NCBI GenBank assembly: GCA_029747015.1
Contig: JAKOGI010000185.1
Coordinates: 273,501 to 337,500 of the forward strand
Origin: Carnegiea gigantea
Taxonomy: Eukaryota > Streptophyta > Magnoliopsida > Caryophyllales > Cactaceae
Direction: 5' to 3'
Length of the DNA stretch: 64,000 nucleotides
This document shows, in pieces, positions 1 through 13,153 of the stretch. The position numbers and the translations under genes were made by a program. Position 1 is the stretch's first letter. Each line of letters opens with the position of its first letter. The notes under the pieces are model-generated. The model saw nothing but the letters and a program-made list of their open reading frames with translations. It was not told the DNA's origin and did no database searches.

Positions 1-615
1 TTCGGATTAGATTCAATTCAATCTAATTTTGAAGTACTCATAATGGGTTGACGATAATTCACAATTAATGAAACTAAAATTTAAAAATTCGAGTCATGTT
101 TGAATTCATCCGTTTAGTCTTAAAAGACGTGACTAAGATTAAGCATCCTTTGGGGGTGGATAGAAAGTGGTCTAAGCAATTAGGCCTTTTTGAGGTACAT
201 AGGCATAGATACACAATCATGCAAAAGCATGATATTCATATTCCACTGAAAAGCCAAAAACCCCAGGAAAAAAAAAAAAAAAACCCGCAACACTGAAGTT
301 TCAGAAAAAGGCATATGAATATGAAATCTAGAATGTAATATTTATAGGCCGCCATCACCATCCTATTAACCTTTTCATAAAGCAGACCAAAGCAAATATA
401 TATACATATATACATATATATAGTAAAACACATATAGACGGTCACTTGTCATTTCAATCAGATTCCTCATACTCTCTTTGCATTTTCTTCTTTTCTGCCT
501 TACTTCCTGTTTCTCTGTTCCCTACTGTATATTATATATCAGATATTAGATTATATAAGATCATTATTTCCCCACAATTTGGTTGATTTTTGTTTCGTTG
601 TTTTCGGTCATGCAG
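1..615. other. Noncoding lead-in to the phosphatase gene
   Basis: No convincing coding exon is visible here. It holds an A-run near 270-283, a TA-rich stretch at about 395-425 and a pyrimidine-rich stretch at about 455-520, which together could be a core promoter and 5' leader for the downstream gene. The end (to CAG at 613-615) looks like an intron 3' end with a long T-rich tract, so a leader intron is possible. A further upstream coding exon outside the window cannot be excluded. Confidence 0.4.
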
Positions 616-617
616 AT

Positions 618-2966
618 ATGGCTTCCTGCGCGCTCTTTGCTACCAAAACTCCCACTGTTGGAAATGTCAAAACGTTAAAGTACTTGAAAATCTGCCCTCT
701 TCTTTTTTTTTTTGGGGGGGGGGGTTGATTTCTTTGAAAAATTCATGTGTGTGCTGGTAATTTGGGTTGATTTATGTATTTAATTTGTTTAACTTTAGTT
801 TTCCTTGTGTTATTTTTTCCATTATTCAGGATCTTTGTGGGGACTTGGAATGTCGGGGGGAAGTGCCCTGAAAATGGACTTGTTCTTGATGACTTTCTCC
901 AGGTTCATTCTCCTTCAGATATTTATGTCTTGGGGTAAGTCCTTGTCTCACTGACGATTATAGGCCAGTTTGTGCCGAATTAATTCAGATTCAGGTTTGA
1001 ACAAGTTGGTAAATATATGAGTAGATTTCGTTTCAAGTTGGATCATTTTGCATTTTTGATCATAGTTGGATTTGCTTTCAGTTAATCCAGTAGAGTTGTG
1101 AAGAAAAAGCCAATTAATATGTGTAAGAAAATTTTGGTTCAGTTTGGTTTGTGCGGGTCAATTCTTGTTCGGAGTGAATGTTAAATGATAGATTGTCTTA
1201 TCGGAAGTATGGTTTTAAGTCAAGTCATTTGGTATTGATGATTGCTCCATGTCTATTACCAGCTAACTTATCAAAAGGGAGTTGCTGTCCTTTATAACTC
1301 GAGCTGTAAAATTTACCCTGGCATACTCAGTTTTCAGGAGATAGTCCCTCTGAATGCCGGGAATGTGCTTGTTATTGAAGACAGCGAGCCAGCAGCAAGG
1401 TGGTTGGCTCTAATAAATCAAACCCTGAATGGACCTCACAGTACTGTCCAATCGCTAAGGAAAGCCGCATGTCCAAAGTACTCGCTCAAAGCCATGAGCA
1501 AGCAATTGAGGACAGAAAGCAAAAGGAAGCTTAAGATGTGCACCTGTGTATCAGACCTGGAGAGGAAGAACAGCGGCGATTCCTGTTTTTGGTGCCAACC
1601 GAATAATGTTAGTCAGGGTAATCTTTCGTCCGAAGAGGAGGAGGGACCCGATGGGGTGATTTGCTCGGAAGTTACAAATTATGCGGTCCATGGACAGAAA
1701 TATAGTCTGGTTGTGAGCAAGCAGATGGTTGGGATTTTCCTATCAATTTGGGTTAAGAGAGACCTTGTTCAGCATGTTAGCCACTTGAGAACTGCCTGCA
1801 TCAGTCGCGGCATTTTGGGTCTTGGCAATAAGGTACTTATTCGCTTCAATAACTTCGTCTTGTACTCCTTATAAAGACCTTAGATATCATAAGTTCACAT
1901 CTATTTCTATTCAATCTTGGATTTGAGAAAACAACTGACAAACTTGGTGACAGGGATGTATCTCCGTGAGTATGCTTTTGTACCAGACGAGCTTTTGCTT
2001 CATCTGTAGCCATTTGGCTTCGGGTGAGAAAGAAGGAGATGAGATACGAAGAAATTTCGATGTTGTAGAGATACTTAGGAACACTCAGTTTCCTAGGAGA
2101 TGCAAAGTTCCTAATACCTGCGTTCCTGAAAGAATACTAGAGCATGTGTAAGAACGCAGTATACGTTACTATTTCTTTTACTATTTCTAAATGATCCGAT
2201 TTTCAATTTTTTACGTTAGCCACTGACTTGTTTACAACCCCACCCCCAAAAAAAAGCCGAATCATATGGTTAGGGGACTTGAACTACCGGATTGCTTTGA
2301 GCCAAACCGAGGCTATGAGACTTGTGAAGAACCACGAGTGGGAAACCCTGCTGAGGAAAGATCAGGTAATTAAGCGGTGACATTCAACAGTGCATTTGTG
2401 TTTTTGTTTTGATACGCAGCACTCAATGTTTTTGTTGTTTTGTTTGGTTTTTTGTAGTTGAAAATGGAGATGGATGCAGGGCGAGTATTCAAAGGATGGC
2501 GAGAAGGACTTATCAAATTCGCCCCTACTTACAAGTACTCTTGCAACTCCGACACTTATCTAGGAGAAGCCAACATCCCTCCTAACAAACGAAGAACACC
2601 TGCTTGGTAACTTCATACCTTTTGGCTTTACGTTTTCCCCTGACTTTCTCAAACTGTATTACTCGAGCACTCACAATAAGTGTCCATATTAGAATCACAA
2701 AAACAATTCAGAAAATGCACAAATCTGACTCCTGTCACTGAGCTCGAATAACATCTATGGACTGCAGGTGTGACAGAATATTATGGAAGGGAGTTGGGAT
2801 TCATCAGCTGTCATATGAGCGCAAGGACTCTAACAAGTATCGGTTTTCTGACCACCGCCCTGTATATGCCATCTTTTCTGTGGAAGTATCAGTTAGGGGA
2901 ACATCTAATTCTAACCTTATCAAAATTGAAGTTGAAGAGCTCTTACCTTCACAAAGAAGCATATGA
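618..2966 (+). CDS. Type I inositol polyphosphate 5-phosphatase
   Basis: Enzyme that removes the 5-phosphate from inositol polyphosphates and phosphoinositides; in plants the family tunes IP3 and PI(4,5)P2 signalling. Seven exons read in one frame: 618-679 (or 673), 830-934, 1331-1832, 1954-2147, 2257-2365, 2458-2606, 2768-2966, giving about 439 aa. Family signatures in order: [61 protein letters not shown] (substrate-binding motif), [14 protein letters not shown] (catalytic motif) and [10 protein letters not shown]. Between NGP and YSLVV lies a variable Lys/Ser/Glu-rich linker of about 90 aa, usual for type I members. The segment GILGLGNKG lacks one residue relative to the common GxxGxLGNKG form. 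The core is secure. The first exon is not: ATG 618 and both possible donors (674, 680) keep frame, but the N-terminus is short and a longer upstream exon may exist. Confidence 0.9.
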
Positions 2967-4504
2967 TACTCCTTTCAAAGATTAGGTCAGCATTTGCTCT
3001 GACATGATGTTTTCTTTCAAGTAAATTTTGAAGTGCATTGCAGTATATAGTCATGTAAAAAACGTATACAGTCATGTCAAAAACTACTTACCCATCTACC
3101 ATCTACCCAACCCGAAACCAGACCAAATGATCAGGCAGAACCCAATTCAAACAGCCTGTTTTGTCAGGTATATAGGCTGTCATTAAAGCATGCTTGAAGG
3201 GTTTGTCTATAATCAGCAATTAGAGGACTGACAATTTGCTAATCTCATTCATTTGGAACAGGCAGGTACTGACTTCTGCAGTTGAAGCCTAAAGAATACC
3301 CCAATTTTTGCACCTGACAAGCCAGTATGCCACAGAAGTGAAAAGTTGTTCACAATTTTTGGTTTCCTATAGAACTGTAAATAGTAAAAGATCGTTGAAA
3401 TTTTCTCTTTTTCTCCCTGTTTCCTGTATCAATACCACCAAAGTTCACTAAATGGTAAGTGGTCTTTTTTTATCAGAAATGTGCTCGATTTGTAAAGGGA
3501 AAAATCAGAAGTGAATGTGCCCTGTAAATTTGATAAAGGCTTCCTTCATTAATAACTTTATAAAACTCAAATCTTTTTCCAAAAATCTTGCCCCACCACC
3601 TTCCGCCAAAATCGAGTGTGAACTATGAAGCGCAAAGATAGACATATGATGGTTATGAATTTGCATCAGTCTCTTGACTTACAGCTAAGAGTACTCCTTG
3701 TCTGCAAAAAAGTCGATCATCATACCAAGACCAATTGTACACATCCACCTCCTCAAAGATATTGGAGATCTATTTGATCTTACAGCTAATACTGTACATC
3801 CAGAATGTTCTATACAAATATCCAAAACTCTACACAAGTATTGAAGTGTGTGAAATCCTGCAGAATATTTTAGAATATACTTTATAGAATTCTAGAGAAA
3901 TTTGAGGCATCTTATAATGATCCGTGACACAAGGCATGTCTCATGATTCATGACTCAAATGACCGTTTTCCCAACTAAAAAAAACAAAATATCCAACAAA
4001 TCCCGTCAGTCCTACAAATGGTACACCACATCTAGCCAGTATTTTTTGTGCTCAATTTATCCGGCCTTGCAGTATTTCGCCCACGAGCCGTAACGGTGGG
4101 CTTAATGGCCCAGTAGAATTGGGCCCTCTTCTGCAACGTTTGCATTTCTTGCATGTTAATAGGAGTATTAATTTCTTTTTTCGGGGGGATAGAATTTTAA
4201 TTTCACGAAAAATTTTAAATCTTTCGATTAATTAACCTTCTTACTCCTTCAAAAAAAAAGGAAAAAAACTTACTGCAGTCTACAGTTCTATTTCTGTGGA
4301 AAAAAATGAAAAATCTTTAATGTAATGGCAAACAAACAACATTAATGACAAAAGTTATTCACAAAAAATTTATGTCAAATTCTAACACAACTTTAAAATG
4401 GGACTTGTATAAACCCCCAACATTTATTTAAAAAAAAAAAAAAAAAACTCTTTCTTGCTTATAGGGTTCCTTTTTTAAAAAAAAAAAAAAAAAAAACTAT
4501 TTTC

Positions 4505-4672
4505 TATTGTGTTGTTTGGCTGTTTATAAAAAATAAAAACTTTACAGTGTGTACTAAACAATGTCCATGATTTATAATATATAACTCAATTGTGTTGTTT
4601 GGCTGTTGGTAAACAATAAAAACTTTATGGTGTATACTAAAAAATGTCCATTTATAATTCAACTGAGTGCCA
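4505..4672. repeat. Two-copy 83-bp tandem repeat
   Basis: GTTGTTTGGCTGTT occurs at about 4511 and 4594. It is followed each time by a similar stretch with an ATAAAAACTTTA core and ACTAAA.AATGTCCAT. The copies are about 85% alike, so this is an old tandem duplication with no visible function. Confidence 0.65.
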
Positions 4673-6119
4673 ATCATTACTTACATTCTTAAAAGCTAAT
4701 GGACATTATATACTAATACTTTTATTACACTAATAATGCATATAAAATCCAAAGAATAACTATTAATTAAAATCAGCTTTGACTTATTTTATTGTATTAT
4801 ATCAGGCACAGCACCATCATAAAATCAAACTTTGCTCTCCTTACAAGCTCATGAGCTGTGATGTTGGCCTTTGTTTTTTGACATGACAAAGTGCAAGCCC
4901 CCAAATTACAATCATTCACTCCGTATTTAAAATATAAATGAGAAAAACTATATAGCATAAATACGTAGCACTTACGATAATGTGTACGAACAGACCGTTA
5001 AAATAGAATCAAAAACGTATTTTAACAAGAAATTCAATTATTATTATTGTTGTTATTATTATTATTATTGTTGTTGTTGTTAGGAAAAATAATTGATTCG
5101 AGCGAGTATAGGCGGAAGCGTGATAAAGGATGTGGATTTTTGAGAATATTAAAGATAAAAAATATAGTAGTAGGCACAAGATTTTTACGTGTAAACCGAA
5201 ACAGCAGAAAACCACAGGCAACAACAACAGCACAAAGATCCACTATGATAGTCATGAGTACAAAGTAATCTTAAAGGTGAGTTAAAAGAGATCAATAGAA
5301 AATATAGATAAACATCTTAAACAGATAATAAGATCAAAAGAATAAAATCTCTTAAACTTTCACTCAAAAAAAATATAAAATAGAAGAGATTACGATAACT
5401 TGTAAACGCCACATAAAATAGCCATGATAATGATGCATTTAAAGATACCCCTGAATGTCACAAAAATGCCAACTAAATGTCCGCTGCGACAGGACAACGC
5501 TCCACATGAAATGAATTTTGGGCCAACGTACACCCACCAATTATTATTATTATTATTATGCGATAAAGCTTAAGAATTTTGGCTGTTAGCCTCTCTCTCA
5601 TCGGATCACATGACGCCGCCACGAAGGAGAGGGAACGACACGTAGAATCAAAACATAGTTTATTAAAATAAGTTTAATTGATTAAGATATCGTAATCATG
5701 GAAAATTTGTGGTTTTGGGAGTTGCCCTCCCATCACATGATTGTCACCGCAACCTAGCAACAAAAACAAATTCCTCATTTATTGCATGTATACTTAATTA
5801 TTTTATGAGATAATTTCAATATGGTATAAATCTGATCTATAATTATTAAGAAAGTTTATTTTGGGATGAATTTAAGTTACTTTAGATACGACCTTCAAAT
5901 AATTAAATTGTCGTGAGTTTTGCTCTATTTATCTCATATTCATTGCTATATTTAGAAAAATATGTAAAAATAAGCATGAATTGGATTTATATTGTTGAAA
6001 TAAGTTTTTAACTTATAAAAATATTGATAATCGTTTAAAAAAAAACACAAACTTTGAATGGGAGACGACCTAAAAAATAACTCAATTGTCATATTTTTGA
6101 ATTGGACTTCAAGAATCGG

Positions 6120-6470
6120 GCACGAGGTACCCCACAGAGCGCCAGATAGGAGGTTATTTTAGTAATTTAGTGCTATAAGATAAGGCAAAGGAGGTTGTGG
6201 TGGGACAGTGAGAGTACGCGGGGAGAATGGCCCTCAGCGTGAGACTGACACGTAGACCCACAAAACGACGAAATACGAGGCGTCATTGTCTTGAGTGATA
6301 CGTGGAGAATTGTGATTGGGTAACAAGGGGAGACAGCACGTGGGATGCCAACCACCCTCTTCATCCGTACTTGGCTGGCGGCTGCCCTTTGTGGGTGGCG
6401 TGGGGATTGTTCGTTCGTTCGTTCGTTCGTTCGTTCGTTCGTTCGTGGGGACCTCAATACAAGCATATTA
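6120..6470. promoter_or_regulatory. GC-richer island with ACGT-core motifs, no gene attached
   Basis: This stretch is clearly richer in G+C than its AT-rich surroundings. It carries ACGT-core words (GACACGTAGA near 6247, ATACGTGGAG near 6298, GCACGTGGGA near 6338), the last a G-box/ABRE-like element, and it ends in a GTTC microsatellite. It reads like a plant stress or light promoter, but I see no open reading frame on either side that it would drive. It may be an orphan promoter fragment or part of a transposon. Confidence 0.25.
6409..6446. repeat. GTTC tetranucleotide microsatellite
   Basis: About 9.5 uninterrupted GTTC units. The open frames through it (repeating FVRS or NERT peptides) are products of the repeat and not real proteins. 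Confidence 0.95.
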
Positions 6471-7281
6471 GAGTATTAACAAACATTTTGAAACACAACA
6501 AGGAGAGATGCAGCATGAATTCGATAGTAAAAACATACCATCGGATAACATATTGTTATGCGAAGACTAAAGTCAAAGGATTCCTTGATGGTTATAACTA
6601 ATAAACCAAGTTTAGAGGGGGTTATAATTGATATGTAGCATTTGAATATCTAAACACCAAAATACAATGAATTATTAAAAAAAGAAAAAAAAAAGATGCA
6701 AAATGGTCGTTTATGTATTTGTGAGATGCAATGGGCATAACAAACTATTACTTAAATATGATTTTTTGTGACATGCATCTTAGCTATTAATTTTATTTTG
6801 TTTTATTTATGAAACTCACGACACCTTTTTATCACTGAAACTCATGACACCTTAACACATTGATCTTTGAAATTTCTTTTTAATATGCAACGATGCATTT
6901 TAGAAAGAAATTTTAATATATATTATAAGTTTACATACTAACATAGGTTGATTCAAGTGATTTGATATTTGTTATTCTTAAGTAAGATCTTGAATTCGAG
7001 TCTTGTTAATATAGACAATTTGCGATGGGAAAGCTTTACTCCTTACTGAGCTAACAATAGTTCAACTCTAGTAAAATGAAGGATCTAAGATCTTAAAAAG
7101 AATTACAAATTTACCATTTTTTCCCTCCTATACTTTCTGCAAAAAAAAAAAAAAAAAGGGTTTTTAACTTAATGTCTAAGTTGAGCGAAGCTTGGCCTCA
7201 AAAGGCTATGAGTTGGTTAAGATAATATTCAATTTGAGTTGCACTTAACTCATGAAAATGAAGGCTTGAGCTTGACTCAAC

Positions 7282-8028
7282 TAGGGATGACAACAGGGCG
7301 GGTTGGGGACAGGAATGTATTCCCTGTCCTCGTTCATGCTTCGGTCCCGGCCTCTCATCTCCACCCTATTTCTCGTTGAGGGAAAAAATTTCTACCCGTC
7401 CCCATCCTCAATGGAGATTCAATCCCTAAAATGGAAATTTTTACCCGTAAGTTTTTTTCTCTCCCATGTAAAAACTATATTACAAGTTAGATTGTTGATG
7501 AAAGGCTAAGTTGCCCCACAAAATTAGCTCAACTAATTGTATAAAGTTCTTGTAGGTTCCATACAATATAAGTTTAATAAACTTCATCAAAGTTTATCAA
7601 CCCAAATTAAAGTTTAACAAGTCCATGCAATACAACCAAACCAAAGCCTAAGAAGTCAAACACAATCCAATCAAAGTCTAAGAAGAGAAATATGAATTAT
7701 ATAGTTAGGATTTTTTCAAGTAAATTTACCGATCTAATCTTAATTTTATATTCAAAAATAAAGGATTTATATATAATTTTAAGTATAAATGGAAACGTGG
7801 ATAAATTTTTTCCCCCAATCGGGAACGGAGAAGTGGGGATGGAGATGGGGATGGGGACGAGAACTTTTCCTTGGGTGGGTAAGCGGGGACGAGAATAGGG
7901 TAAAATTTCGCCCCGTCCCCATCCCCGCACAGGAATTGAATTTCATCTCCGTCCCTATTCTCATTGAGGACGAGAATTTTCCCCCACCTCGGGTTAGGGT
8001 CTCAATCCCTATCCCACTGCCATCCCTA
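7282..8028. mobile_element. Non-autonomous hAT-like element with perfect 8-bp target duplication
   Basis: The element begins TAGGGATGACAAC and ends with the inverted form TGCCATCCCTA. It is flanked by the exact 8-bp direct repeat GACTCAAC (7274-7281 and 8029-8036), the target-site length of hAT transposons. Both ends are rich in runs such as GGGGATGGGGA, while the middle (about 7500-7780) is AT-rich with no transposase frame. At 747 bp it would need transposase in trans. It belongs to the same family as 20005-20711. Confidence 0.88.
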
Positions 8029-8036
8029 GACTCAAC

Positions 8037-9954
8037 ACTCATGCATGATTTTAATTGCTTTGCTAGTTTGAAGTTTGCTTCTGCCATCTTCCTAGTCACA
8101 TTGATAATATAGCTTTTTCCAATGTCATTTAGGAAAAAACTCGAACAAAGTATTTAGCTATTAATTCAAAAAGAGTGATGGTGATATCTTTACCAAAAAA
8201 GAAAAAGTATGAAATCGAAAAAAGATTGTAATTTTATCCATACATAAATTGATTGGCTCAAGTTACATGCGTATCATTCATTCTGATCAAGTGAGTTTAC
8301 GAGTCCCTCATAAAGATTTGGACTTGAGATAGAGTAGATTGACAAGCTAATAAAGTGAGTTACTTTATCTACAAGCCGCATTAACTCAATTATCTTATTT
8401 TTGACCAAATCCGAGCTTCTAATTGTAGCCACTAGTTGCCCATCAAAGGGCAAAACAGAAAAAAGAAAAAAATAGAAAAAATGGATGAAATGAGCCAAGG
8501 CAAGATCAAGTGGAATCAGGAAATTGAAAGCACCTGAAAGAGATCTCTGATGGTGCAGTTGCGGTCCTGAACTCAATTCTCTATCATAATTTAATATTTA
8601 AGTGCGAGCTTAGGTTAAGACCATTTGTAACTTTATTAACCACCCACTGAAAATGTCATTAACGCACGTGGGTCAATACCAATACGTGTCCACTTGCAAA
8701 AAGCTGAAGGGTCCAATTCCACGAGACTTCTTTTATCCTCTTTTTTTTTTTTTTCTTTTTTTTGGTGAATACAACCACCAGTAGGAACTTAATATCCAAA
8801 AAATTCCGCCATTAGAGGATATAAATGTATAATGTAACAATTTTATTTTTGAATTGTAAAATTATAGATAGATTAGTTTTAATTTATCTTAAATTTAAAA
8901 ATTATAGATTGTCAACTATTCTATATATAAATAGAACAGAAGAAATTTAAAAAAATATTTTTATTTTAATTCAAATAATTCAGGTTAAATCTCTGCTGTT
9001 AAATGCATGAAAAAAGAATTTATTAAAGTTGATTATATTTGACCTTACTAGGTCTTATGAAAACATGATCTATACTTAAAAAAGTCATTGTAGTAATAAA
9101 AAATTACATAGTAGTTTAATTAAGGTGAGGGTATTTTCGGTAATTCGGATTAACAAAAGTACCCTTCCGCGAGATAGGTAATCGGGGTGAGTGCTTTTTT
9201 TGGGGATGTGTGCGCGTTTTTGCCCCCCAGATAGCGCACGTTCCCAGTTCGAATGCCGTCCCCAACTGTTCACAGTTTACACTTTTAGTTGCTGCTCATC
9301 GTATCATTAAAATTAGTTTATGTGGCAAGCATAGGCAGTAGGCATGCCACGTAGATGCGTAGATCTTCAAAACCCATATTATACTTTCAACAGTACACAC
9401 TTATACGAATCACGTCAACATTACATATTAAAAATTGGCTATATAATAAATACACGCTAAAAAATATATATACGTAGATGAGTAGATCTTCGATTCTCTC
9501 TACTAGCATTCTAAAAATTCAGATTCTTCATTTAAATTAAAAAAACAGACTTTTATAATTTTCTTCTTATCTTAAGTGAGTTTTATTATTTACAGATTGT
9601 TACATATTCTTAGATAATTCATCTTTCATGCTAAAAAATCCATATTACATCTTGGTTTAGATAATTCAATTTATAGATAAAAATTATAAGAGAGAATGTT
9701 CATTTAATTTTGCCATTTTATATTCAATAAATTTCACGTGTGAGAATACACGAATATGCTGCACAAAAAAATATATATATAGTGCAATTTTGTTCTATAA
9801 AAGATGATGTCGTGCTCCCAATTATTTCAGAGTTCTTCTAAAATTCACTTTTTTGATCAGTTTGTATATACTGTTGTATTTTACATAACTTTAATAAACT
9901 ATAAAATAATACTATAGTGCTTTTAAAATTTACTTGTATTTAATTAATCAGCTT
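8037..9954. other. Intergenic region before the tandem duplication
   Basis: AT-rich DNA with no recognisable gene. A G-box-like GCACGTGGG lies near 8664. A GC-richer patch near 9160-9260 contains a TTCGAAT word but does not fold into a tRNA by eye. Nothing else is supportable. Confidence 0.4.
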
Positions 9955-10570
9955 CAAATTAATAATTCTTAAATGAGTTTAAAATATATTTTTTTAATAT
10001 TCTTGTAACTAATTAGTGAGGTGAATGTCTCTTAGGTAATAAGTTTGCATGGCATATTTCATACCAATTTTGTTGATATCTAACATTACTGATAATCCCA
10101 ATTTTCAACCAACAATTTCATATTCAACGCATTTAATCTACATTTATACCTGGGTTGGTGAGATTTGGCAATTGAGGAGATTGCCTCACAAACCAATATC
10201 AAGTTGATCAAAAAAGTAAAAAAAATCAGAATCAGGACCCGTGTGGATTTCTTGCATTTCCTTTTTGTTTTTTGGATTTAAACCATATATGTGCTGAGGC
10301 CTTGTGCTGATTTTTGCTTCTGTAAAAAAAAAAAAAAAATTCAAATATGATAAATAATCCCATGTTTGAGGGAACATTTGTGATCCTGGTCCAAGAAAAG
10401 GAAATGAAAAAAGCAGATGATTTTCTATTAATTCATTTTTAAAAGCATATCATATCAATGGATACTAAATATTTGTATAGATAGTTTAAAATAAGTGCAT
10501 ATGGCTATAAGTTAACGTAACGCCAAAAAGTATATATGCAAATATTAAGTGATATGTCGTTGATATGTGC

Positions 10571-10618
10571 GACAAAAGGAGTTAATATCAAGACGACAAA
10601 AGGAGTTAATATCAAGAC
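10571..10618. repeat. Copy-A-specific 24-bp tandem duplication
   Basis: Two exact, adjacent copies of a 24-bp unit that starts GACAAAAGGAGTTAATATCA. Copy B has a single diverged version near 24470-24495, so this duplication arose after the large tandem duplication. Confidence 0.85.
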
Positions 10619-11376
10619 GTAATAGGAAAAAATTTAGTGAACGCCGACTAAGTTAAAACGACCTATTAGATTTCTTGTATCTCAATGTTATTAATCTTTC
10701 TAGTAATGTTTGTAAAGATAAAAAGCATTGTAATATCCTCCGATTTAAACTTAGAAGCCAAACTGTCCTTTTAAATTAAGACAATTAAGAACGTCGAGCT
10801 CTAAGATTATATTTCCGTAAAAACTTACTTTGTTATTCTACTCAAGCTGAACGTTGTGCGTGAAAAAGCACAGATCTATTTTACATACGAAGTAGATGCA
10901 ATTATTAGTAAAACTAATGTACAAAACATATCCATATATCTGAAAAAAGCAAAAAATACTTATGAAAATTGATACGTAAAAATTTTACAAAAATAAAATT
11001 AAATAGAGTTGATAATGTTCCTGTATCCTCTGAGTAATACTCAAAAAAACAATGAATAGTAATTTGGTTTGAGTACATGTGGTAGTGGCATCAAGTGAAA
11101 TAGCCCTAATTAGCATCAATTCAAGGTCCATGTGTAAGCATCAAAAAAACAAAATTCATTTTTATTTTGTCACTGAATTGTAGAACTACAAAGGCACACC
11201 TAGATGAGACTTACACGTGTAGGGCGGATGATGATGAAGTACAGAGACATGTTTGTGGAGCCCAAACACCCAATAAGAAACCCTCACGTTATACAAAAAC
11301 CCGAAAGCCAAAAAAAAAAAAAGAAAAAAAAGAACCCAAGGTGTCCATAACTAGGGTTAGGTGAACTTGACTCTGG

Positions 11377-13152
11377 TTATATATTTGTGCTCGAAAACAA
11401 ATTCCACTGTACCCCCCCCCCTCTCTCTCTCTCTCTCTCGCGTGCCATCACGATTTGTCTTCCAATACACAAAAAGCAAAGCAAGCTACTAAACGCCAGC
11501 CTCTCTCTCTCTCTCTCTCTTTTCTATTTCTCGGCCAAGACCTTGCTCTTGCTGGGGGGTCTTTCATGGCTGAATCCAGCACATAGATAGATCAACCAAA
11601 TCTAGGTTTTTATCCATTTTCTCATAAGAGGTAAGCACGTACTGTAGCTACAACTTTGGATCCATCTGTTTAGCTTTGTTTTCATGCATCTTTCAGCTTA
11701 TTATTTGTGCTGAAATATGCTCTTTTAATTTTATGGTGTTTGTTCTTCTTCATTTCTGCTCCTTGCTTGTTTGTAGAGATGATTTTTGATTTGCTTGTTA
11801 TTGGGTTGGATTGATTGCTGAATTTTATGCCTTTTTTTTTTTAATGGGTTGTTGGGACTTGGAAATTTGGGAGGATTTGAGATTGAGGGTTTTCATTGTT
11901 TCCGAACCCTGGTGGAAATTGTTACTATTACTAGTTAATTTATAGGCCGTTGGTCTTTTCGTGATCATTTTTTGCCCCCCTTTGTGGGTCTTTCCCTCTC
12001 CCCTCAATCTCATTTCTGTTTTCTCTTTGTCTCCTCAACCTTTTCTTGGATTTATATAAATTTATTTTTTGATGCTGTTCGTTAATAAATCACATATTTT
12101 GGTATGTTGCTTTTTTTAATTTCATTGTTTGTGGAGAATGGGAATTGAAATTGTTTGCTTGGCTAACAATGGATTGTTGATGACAGAGTCTGCTGGACTT
12201 AATCACTGGTATTTAGCTGGGAATTATTGCAAATGATCCAAAAGATTGTGTATTTAGCGTGAGATTTCGATTAACAGATGACAACAGGTGGATCTGATGA
12301 TCCATATTTCATCTTTTTCTTCTTTTTCAAAATAAGTAGTCCCCGATTCTCTGCCCTGTGTTTTCTATTTGTGATTTGTAATGATTTTGTGCCTGGTTCA
12401 GTTTATCGAAGGTGCTAACTCAGAGCTTGGTGAGTGTTGGTGATTTTCCCCCCCTCTTGTTGGGGGTTTTTTTTTTTTTTTTGGAGGGGGAAGGGGGGGG
12501 AGTTGGGATTGTTAGTAAGACTGTATACATGTGGTTCGTGAATATCGATTGAACCCTTCTCGGGCGCTTATCTTTTGCTTCTATTGCATGGGCAATGGGT
12601 TTGTTTTGGCTGAAAGGTTCTTTCATTTGAATTGTTTTCCAAAACTTGTATGCTTCTTGATTGCCTCAGCTATCCTTCTGAATACAAGGGGACTAGAAGA
12701 AAAGAGATAGGTTGGGAAAGGAACAAAAAGGAAATCGAATCGATATGTTAGCTTCTTGGATTTTGTTTGTTTTAATGCTTACTTCTTAGAGAAGGGCGAT
12801 TTGGGCAGTTAATTGTAACATGAAAAGTCTCTGTTTCGTGGTGTATACGTGTTTTGCATGCCGAAATTCTCAATGCCGTGTTTAATGATAAAGTGTGAAT
12901 CCTGTCTGTGACATTAAATTCATGATTATCCTGTTCTTTGAATCCGATCTCTCTTGATTTGGCAATAGGGCTGGCAACTTACTTGGTATCTTCTTGTATA
13001 TATGTCCTTTTTTGCTCTTTTCAGGTTAGAAAATCATCCAAGGATTTGTGAAATGAGAAGCTGTTGACTCAATTATCTCAATCAAAGACTTGTTAACGAA
13101 CGAACAATTTGTGGTTGACCTAGCTGAATCTTAATTGGGGTTTTTTCTGCAG
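11377..13152 (+). promoter_or_regulatory. Core promoter, 5' leader and leader intron of EIN3-like gene A
   Basis: A TATA box (TTATATATTT, 11377-11386) is followed by a C-run and two CT microsatellites (about 11421-11439 and 11500-11520), typical of a plant pyrimidine-rich leader. A strong donor (AGAG then GTAAGCACG, at 11631) and an acceptor (TTTTCTGCAG ending 13152) define a leader intron of about 1.52 kb that ends one base before the ATG. Smaller leader exons inside it are possible. Bases 11522-12777 of this region are identical to copy B. Antisense open frames in the intron are not considered genes. Confidence 0.65.
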
Positions 13153-13153
13153 A

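Larger units (their letters stand above)
2967..7281. other. Intergenic AT-rich region
   Basis: No gene recognised. The first few hundred bases are presumably the phosphatase 3' UTR. The remainder is AT-rich with homopolymer A-runs (about 4430-4447, 4479-4496, 7141-7157), ATT microsatellites (5038-5084, 5532-5558) and simple repeats listed separately. The short open frames here are low-complexity or lack any recognisable family motif. Confidence 0.5.

Noticed and set aside
6302..6601. 99-codon frame with FVRS repeats
   Set aside because: The repeat peptide comes from the GTTC microsatellite; no family match and no supporting splice or promoter context.
9160..9260. Possible tRNA around a TTCGAAT word
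   Set aside because: No acceptor stem or anticodon arm could be paired by eye. No convincing tRNA, rRNA or CRISPR array was found anywhere in the window.
11825..12626. Two minus-strand frames perfectly repeated at 26515-27316
   Set aside because: They lie in the leader intron inside the identical tract; their conservation is explained by DNA identity, and the peptides are low-complexity.
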